Source: Neoscytalidium dimidiatum
Lineage: Eukaryota > Ascomycota > Dothideomycetes > Botryosphaeriales > Botryosphaeriaceae
Assembly (NCBI GenBank): GCA_037367355.1
Contig: CM074703.1
Coordinates: 2,604,001 to 2,668,000, forward strand
Direction of reading: 5' to 3'
DNA: 64,000 nucleotides
Shown: positions 59,948 through 64,000 of the stretch, one piece after another
Numbering within the stretch: the stretch's first letter is position 1
Layout: each line of letters opens with the position of its first letter
The notes under the pieces: model-generated
What the model was told of the DNA's origin: nothing
Seen by the model: only the letters and a program-made list of their open reading frames with translations
Database searches by the model: none
Program-made: the position numbers and the translations under genes

Positions 59948-62900
59948 CCCAAGGCCATCAAGGGTGGAGCAGCGAAGACAAAAAGGTCTGCTATTCTCTG
60001 CTTGGCATACGTGTAAAATAGTACCCTAAAGAATTCTCAGAGTATTTCTGCGACACCGTGCCTTCGACCTGACGCATGTTCACTCTTTATCCCAGACGCG
60101 CAGGTGCACGCAGCGGCTCCTGTTACTGATCGAGCATTTGAGGACGCACGTTCCAAACATGAACCGGGAGACAAATGATGTTGGGCTCGGGTTCGGAGCA
60201 CGTTTTCGGACTGATCAAACAGTCGCGTTGAGATACATAGTTCGCGGCCGGTTAGTTGTTCGGGCGCGGACGTCCAGACCTCGTGGACACCAGGAAATGA
60301 GTCAGTGCCTGGTGGAGGAGCGGATGCATACGGGACGGCTCGGAGCTTGTGCGATTTTGCGCAATGATATACCTCGCACAGCGAACCCAAAACCGTCGGG
60401 CTGACGTTGGTGAATAAGACACAGTCCAGAAGACATCCCACAGGATCCCCAATCGGCCCTGCGTAGCATGACGGCATTGAGTTGGTCTTTACAGCAGCAC
60501 GCGCCCCCGAGGGAATCTGACAAATGCCATTTCAGGAGTAACGACGATCAACGCGAAGGGCAAAGATATGTGATCTGTCTTCTCGACCGCCGCTGCTCTC
60601 AGAGATCTTCGAAGCTTCTCCCCGTCGGTCTCGTCGACTCGTTGCCGCATGCAGGCAAAGTCGAGCACTGAGCAGCAGCGCTACTGGACGCACGAGCGCG
60701 ACGGCAGTCTCCGCGAGAAAAGGAGCATGTGGACAGGCTGTCGGATAGCCTGAGCTCGGCCTTCCATGGGCGACGATGATGAGCGGTGGCCCGGCAAAGC
60801 TCTGGAGCCGCACAGAAGTTGCTGGTCGACGGTGTCACGGTCTCACGAAGGTGTGTGGGGGCGGGGTACAAAACTCAGGAGTCGCGAAGCGCGCATATGC
60901 CTGAGTGTTCTAAGCGAAGCCACCAAAACTACCACGCGGCCGGCCCGCTTCGGGAAATAACGCCTTGAAGAAAGTGCTTGGCGGTGGACGGGAGCCGGGA
61001 CGGCAAGCAGCGTCAGGGATTCAATGGGGGAGGGCAAACGCAGAGACATGGGCGTCCACGACACAATACATTGATTGAGGTGGGAGGGCCCGTCCCTAGC
61101 CGCTGTACGGTGCGCCGGTGATCTGAGACATTGGGCGCGCAACGGATGACGGTGCAGCCGTCGTCATACAGCAGCTGGATCAGACAGGTGCGCAGAGCAA
61201 ACAAATTGGAGTTGGCAGCTGGTAGTCAGATGCCTCGCGTGTTGTCGCGGTCTGCGTCTGGCGTATATTGCGGGCGGACTTACGGACGGATTTAAAGAAG
61301 AGAAAAAAAAAAAAAAAGCTTCGGATATCTACATAGCAGCCAGCGTGCCTTAACGCGGCTATTGCGTCGAGACGCCGGACTGAATCTGTGGCCCGGTTGG
61401 GGCGGAGGCGCTCGGAGGATGCTTGGCTCGAGTGCATGCTGCGGAAGAGGGACGGCAGAGTGGAGCCGCGGTGGGATTTTTAAGGTGGTGTCAAGAGATG
61501 ATGATGTACCTGCCGGCGGCATTACTCCTTTTGGAGGTGCGGGGCCGGCGAGTCATGCATGCCGAATATCATGACAGGCCCTCCATGGAAGTACCCGCGG
61601 CCTGCTCTGTGGCGTTGCTTCTGCTCCATTCCTGCGTGCGCCTGCAATTGGGCCAGTCGCGGCCAGCATCGTTTCACGGCGCTGTTGGTCTCGCAGTGTA
61701 GTCCGGCCTCACTTCTCAGGCGCGCTTCTGGCGTCGTCGATGCGTGGCCGCGGCCGGACTGATATCCGCCATCACCAAGCCTCAGCGCCCGTCCTCGGGC
61801 ACTCCGCGTGCCACGGCCCCAGGAAAGCTGAGTTCAGCTGCGACGTGCCGGCTGCGCACACCTGCCTCGTCAGCGACCTGAGCTAAGTATCGTGGACCCC
61901 GCGCGTTGGGTGCGGCTTCGCCTTCGCGTGCGCGGTAGCGCCGGGGCGATGCTCTGCGCCAAACCCTGGTTCCCGATGGACTGATCTGCCCAAACGAGTT
62001 GCACGGCGTCGTGCACCAAGGGTCATCGGGACTGGCGAGCGCGCACGCAGGTGCTGGTGTCACGTCTGGTTGGAGCGATCTCAGCGGGAGAGCAAATATG
62101 CTAACGCCTTCGCGTCGCTCCCGTCGCGCACACGATGCCGGGACGAGGCTACTGCGCCCAGAGACCGCCGGCCTGTTTCGAGCTGCACGTTGCCACGATC
62201 GAGTGGACCGAAGAGCGTCGTCGTCTTCTATGCAGCCAGGGCCGGCCTAGCACGCTTCCGGGCAATACTCAGCAGGCAGTAGCGCCAGGTTTGAGCTATT
62301 CAAATCTTCCCGGATGCGGGCAGATGCGAGAGCGAGGGGAGTCCATGATGATGTGCATTCAGCCACGATGTCCTAGCCGGTAGAGGGTTAAGCCTCTGTT
62401 GCATGCCTGCTGCAGGCACGGCGTTAGTCGGGCGATGGGGCGTGTGACCTCGTCTTGATTTCATTAGATTGGCAAGTCATACACCGCATCCAACACCGCA
62501 AACGACACAGTGGCCGGCGCGCTCACGGCAGCTGCGGCGCTGGGGGCATGGTGGCATAGCAGAACGGCCGGCCGCTGCACGACACGGCTGTGGAGTCGCA
62601 ACGCTCTGGTCTGGGCTCTGCGCGGGCTGCTTCTGTTGCTGCGGGAAGAGCCAGTGCAGCGTCTCTAGCAGCATCGCAGCAGCCATGGGTGCAGCAAAGG
62701 CGGTTAGCTGCCAGGAACAGCCCGGTTGGGTGCATGGGAGCCGTGGGACCGAGTCAGCGCTGAGGCCTAATGGCGGCACGCGCGGGGTGGTTTTAGGCCG
62801 TCAGTGCTCTTCATCTCGCGTGGGCGTTCTCCAACGGCGCTTTTACGACATCCGCCGACAGCGCGCACAACCAGCATTAGGTTCGACCTTGAAGCAGCAA

Positions 62901-62948
62901 TGGTCGGCGCAGTGCTGCCAGTCTGACGGCTGCAGGTGCCCGCCAGCT

Positions 62949-62980
<32 letters not shown>
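62949..62980. repeat. (CAG)n microsatellite
   Basis: Ten perfect CAG triplets plus CA. It gives a poly-Gln, poly-Ser or poly-Ala run in the plus-strand frames and poly-Leu on the minus strand. Confidence 0.9.
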
Positions 62981-62981
<1 letters not shown>

Positions 62982-63594
62982 CAGCCGCCGGTCAGCAGCC
63001 AGACCAGGCCACTGCTGCTGGAAGGCCGCTCGGCGCAAAGGCAGAGGGGTGTGGAGACCACCCTCAGGGGGAATGCAGGTCCAAAGGCCCCTGCAAGCGG
63101 GATCACGGCCAGGAACAGACGGCGGCGATTGGAGCCGCCACAAGGTGTGGCTTGACGGCCGCCGGTTTCAGACGGCCAGGACGCACACGCTCCCGTTCTC
63201 CTCCCAGGCACGGTAATCGTCCGGGCCCCTGCCCACCACCCTTCGCCTGCCCACTATTCGGCCTAGCCAGGCACTATTCCCGTGCTAACTCTCTCACCGC
63301 ACATTCGCAGCATGTCGAGCGTCCAGCTTGCGTTATCATGCTAGCCGCCGTTTGGGCTAATGTGCGCGCAAGCTGCCGATCGGATCGCCCTGAAGTATCC
63401 TTATGTCCCACCTGTCTGCCTGCCTCTAAATCTGCCGTGCCTCCCATTCTCTTCCGCCCTTCTGGAGCCCCCGCCCGTCCACGTCCTTGCCAACATCCGT
63501 GGAACGAACGCCATGCAGCCGGTCCGCGCATGACTTCGCCAAACAAAGCCCATTGGCCCTGATGCTGACCATTCTCGCAACCCACGTTTGACCT

Positions 63595-63632
63595 GCGACG
63601 ACGACGACGACGACGCCGCTGCCGCCGCCGCC
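63595..63632. repeat. (GAC)n passing into (GCC)n
   Basis: About seven GAC/CGA triplets followed by CCG-type triplets, about 350 bp before the possible start codon at 63987. Confidence 0.85.
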
Positions 63633-64000
63633 TGACTTCCTGCTGTTCTCCCGCTGCCCGTGCTGCATTGGGCTGAGCATAGTCGCAAGCTTAGCTCAGC
63701 CTTCCCGCGCGACGCCTGCTTCAGACCCCGCGCATAGCACTTGAATCGTCATTTATCACTCTGTCCGGGGACCTTCCTTGCGGCCTCCTACTTCACCAGC
63801 AATACCATTCGTTCGTGTCTATCCAACCAGAGGGCGCCGTACGTCACGCTGTCGCATTTTCCTGACCGGCTCGACCTATTCTGCGACCAATCCTTCCTTA
63901 TCAACAGTAACCCGCCCGCCGGTGCAGGTAGTTGATCTATTCGCTCTACTTCGTTCAATTCTCCGACCACCATCTGCAGTATCCACATGTCCCGCGCAAC

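Larger units (their letters stand above)
59948..64000. other. Right-hand spacer without a supported gene
   Basis: About 4 kb after DIS3. Open frames (for example 62469-63155 plus, 63274-63688 minus) are repeat-driven, overlapping and without domains. Repeats: A/T run near 61303-61317, CAG triplets at 62949, GAC/GCC triplets at 63595. From about 63700 the DNA becomes pyrimidine-rich like a fungal leader. An ATG at 63987 (reading M-S-R-A) follows a CTGCAG at 63973-63978 and could open a gene leaving the window, but 14 nt are too few to judge. Confidence 0.5.

Overview
The window is nuclear DNA of a filamentous ascomycete (Pezizomycotina; Dothideomycetes is my best guess but I cannot prove the class). 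The reasons are short introns (mostly 44-320 bp) with GT..AG borders and CTAAC/CTGAC-like branch sites, single-gene transcription units on both strands, and a set of conserved fungal proteins: DNA2, a 2-oxodicarboxylate carrier, NPR3, SFT2, an RTG3-like bHLH factor, COX19, a fused CYP505 P450-reductase, TBCE, V-ATPase subunit H, RSC7, SF3A2 and DIS3. There is no operon, CRISPR array, rRNA or convincing tRNA.

Layout. 1-5023 (-): DNA2 helicase/nuclease, missing only its extreme C-terminus at the left edge. It is divergent from the mitochondrial carrier (5521-6741, +), and the shared spacer carries a cluster of GACGCG/ACGCGT motifs. 7281-10050 (+): NPR3. 10.5-11.8 kb: a decayed gene. 11.8-20.5 kb: a long spacer full of microsatellites. 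20515-21985 (-): SFT2, broken into five small exons. 22-25 kb: a 3-kb leader/spacer before the bHLH gene (25003-26592, +). 29321-30097 (-): COX19. 31165-34493 (-): CYP505. 35657-37582 (-): TBCE, divergent from V-ATPase subunit H (37818-39417, +). 40126-41042 (-): an uncertain two-exon gene. 41.4-48.4 kb: a second long spacer. 48410-50578 (-): RSC7. 50.6-55.7 kb: a GC-rich spacer with minisatellites. 55758-56531 (-): SF3A2, divergent from DIS3 (56886-59947, +). 59.9-64 kb: a last spacer with no gene I can support.

The genes are mostly housekeeping: DNA replication, mRNA splicing, RNA decay, chromatin remodelling, tubulin folding, vacuolar acidification, Golgi traffic and mitochondrial assembly. 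Three of them (2-oxodicarboxylate carrier, NPR3, RTG3-like bHLH) belong to processes that meet at 2-oxoglutarate supply and TORC1 nitrogen signalling, though nothing in the DNA shows that they are co-regulated. The exon models were built by hand from splice signals, reading frame and recalled family conservation. I see no clear new biological system; the most unusual items are the RNA-processing details (an 11-nt exon, a GC-AG intron, a stop-free intron of 75 nt), the decayed gene, and the very repeat-rich non-coding spacers.
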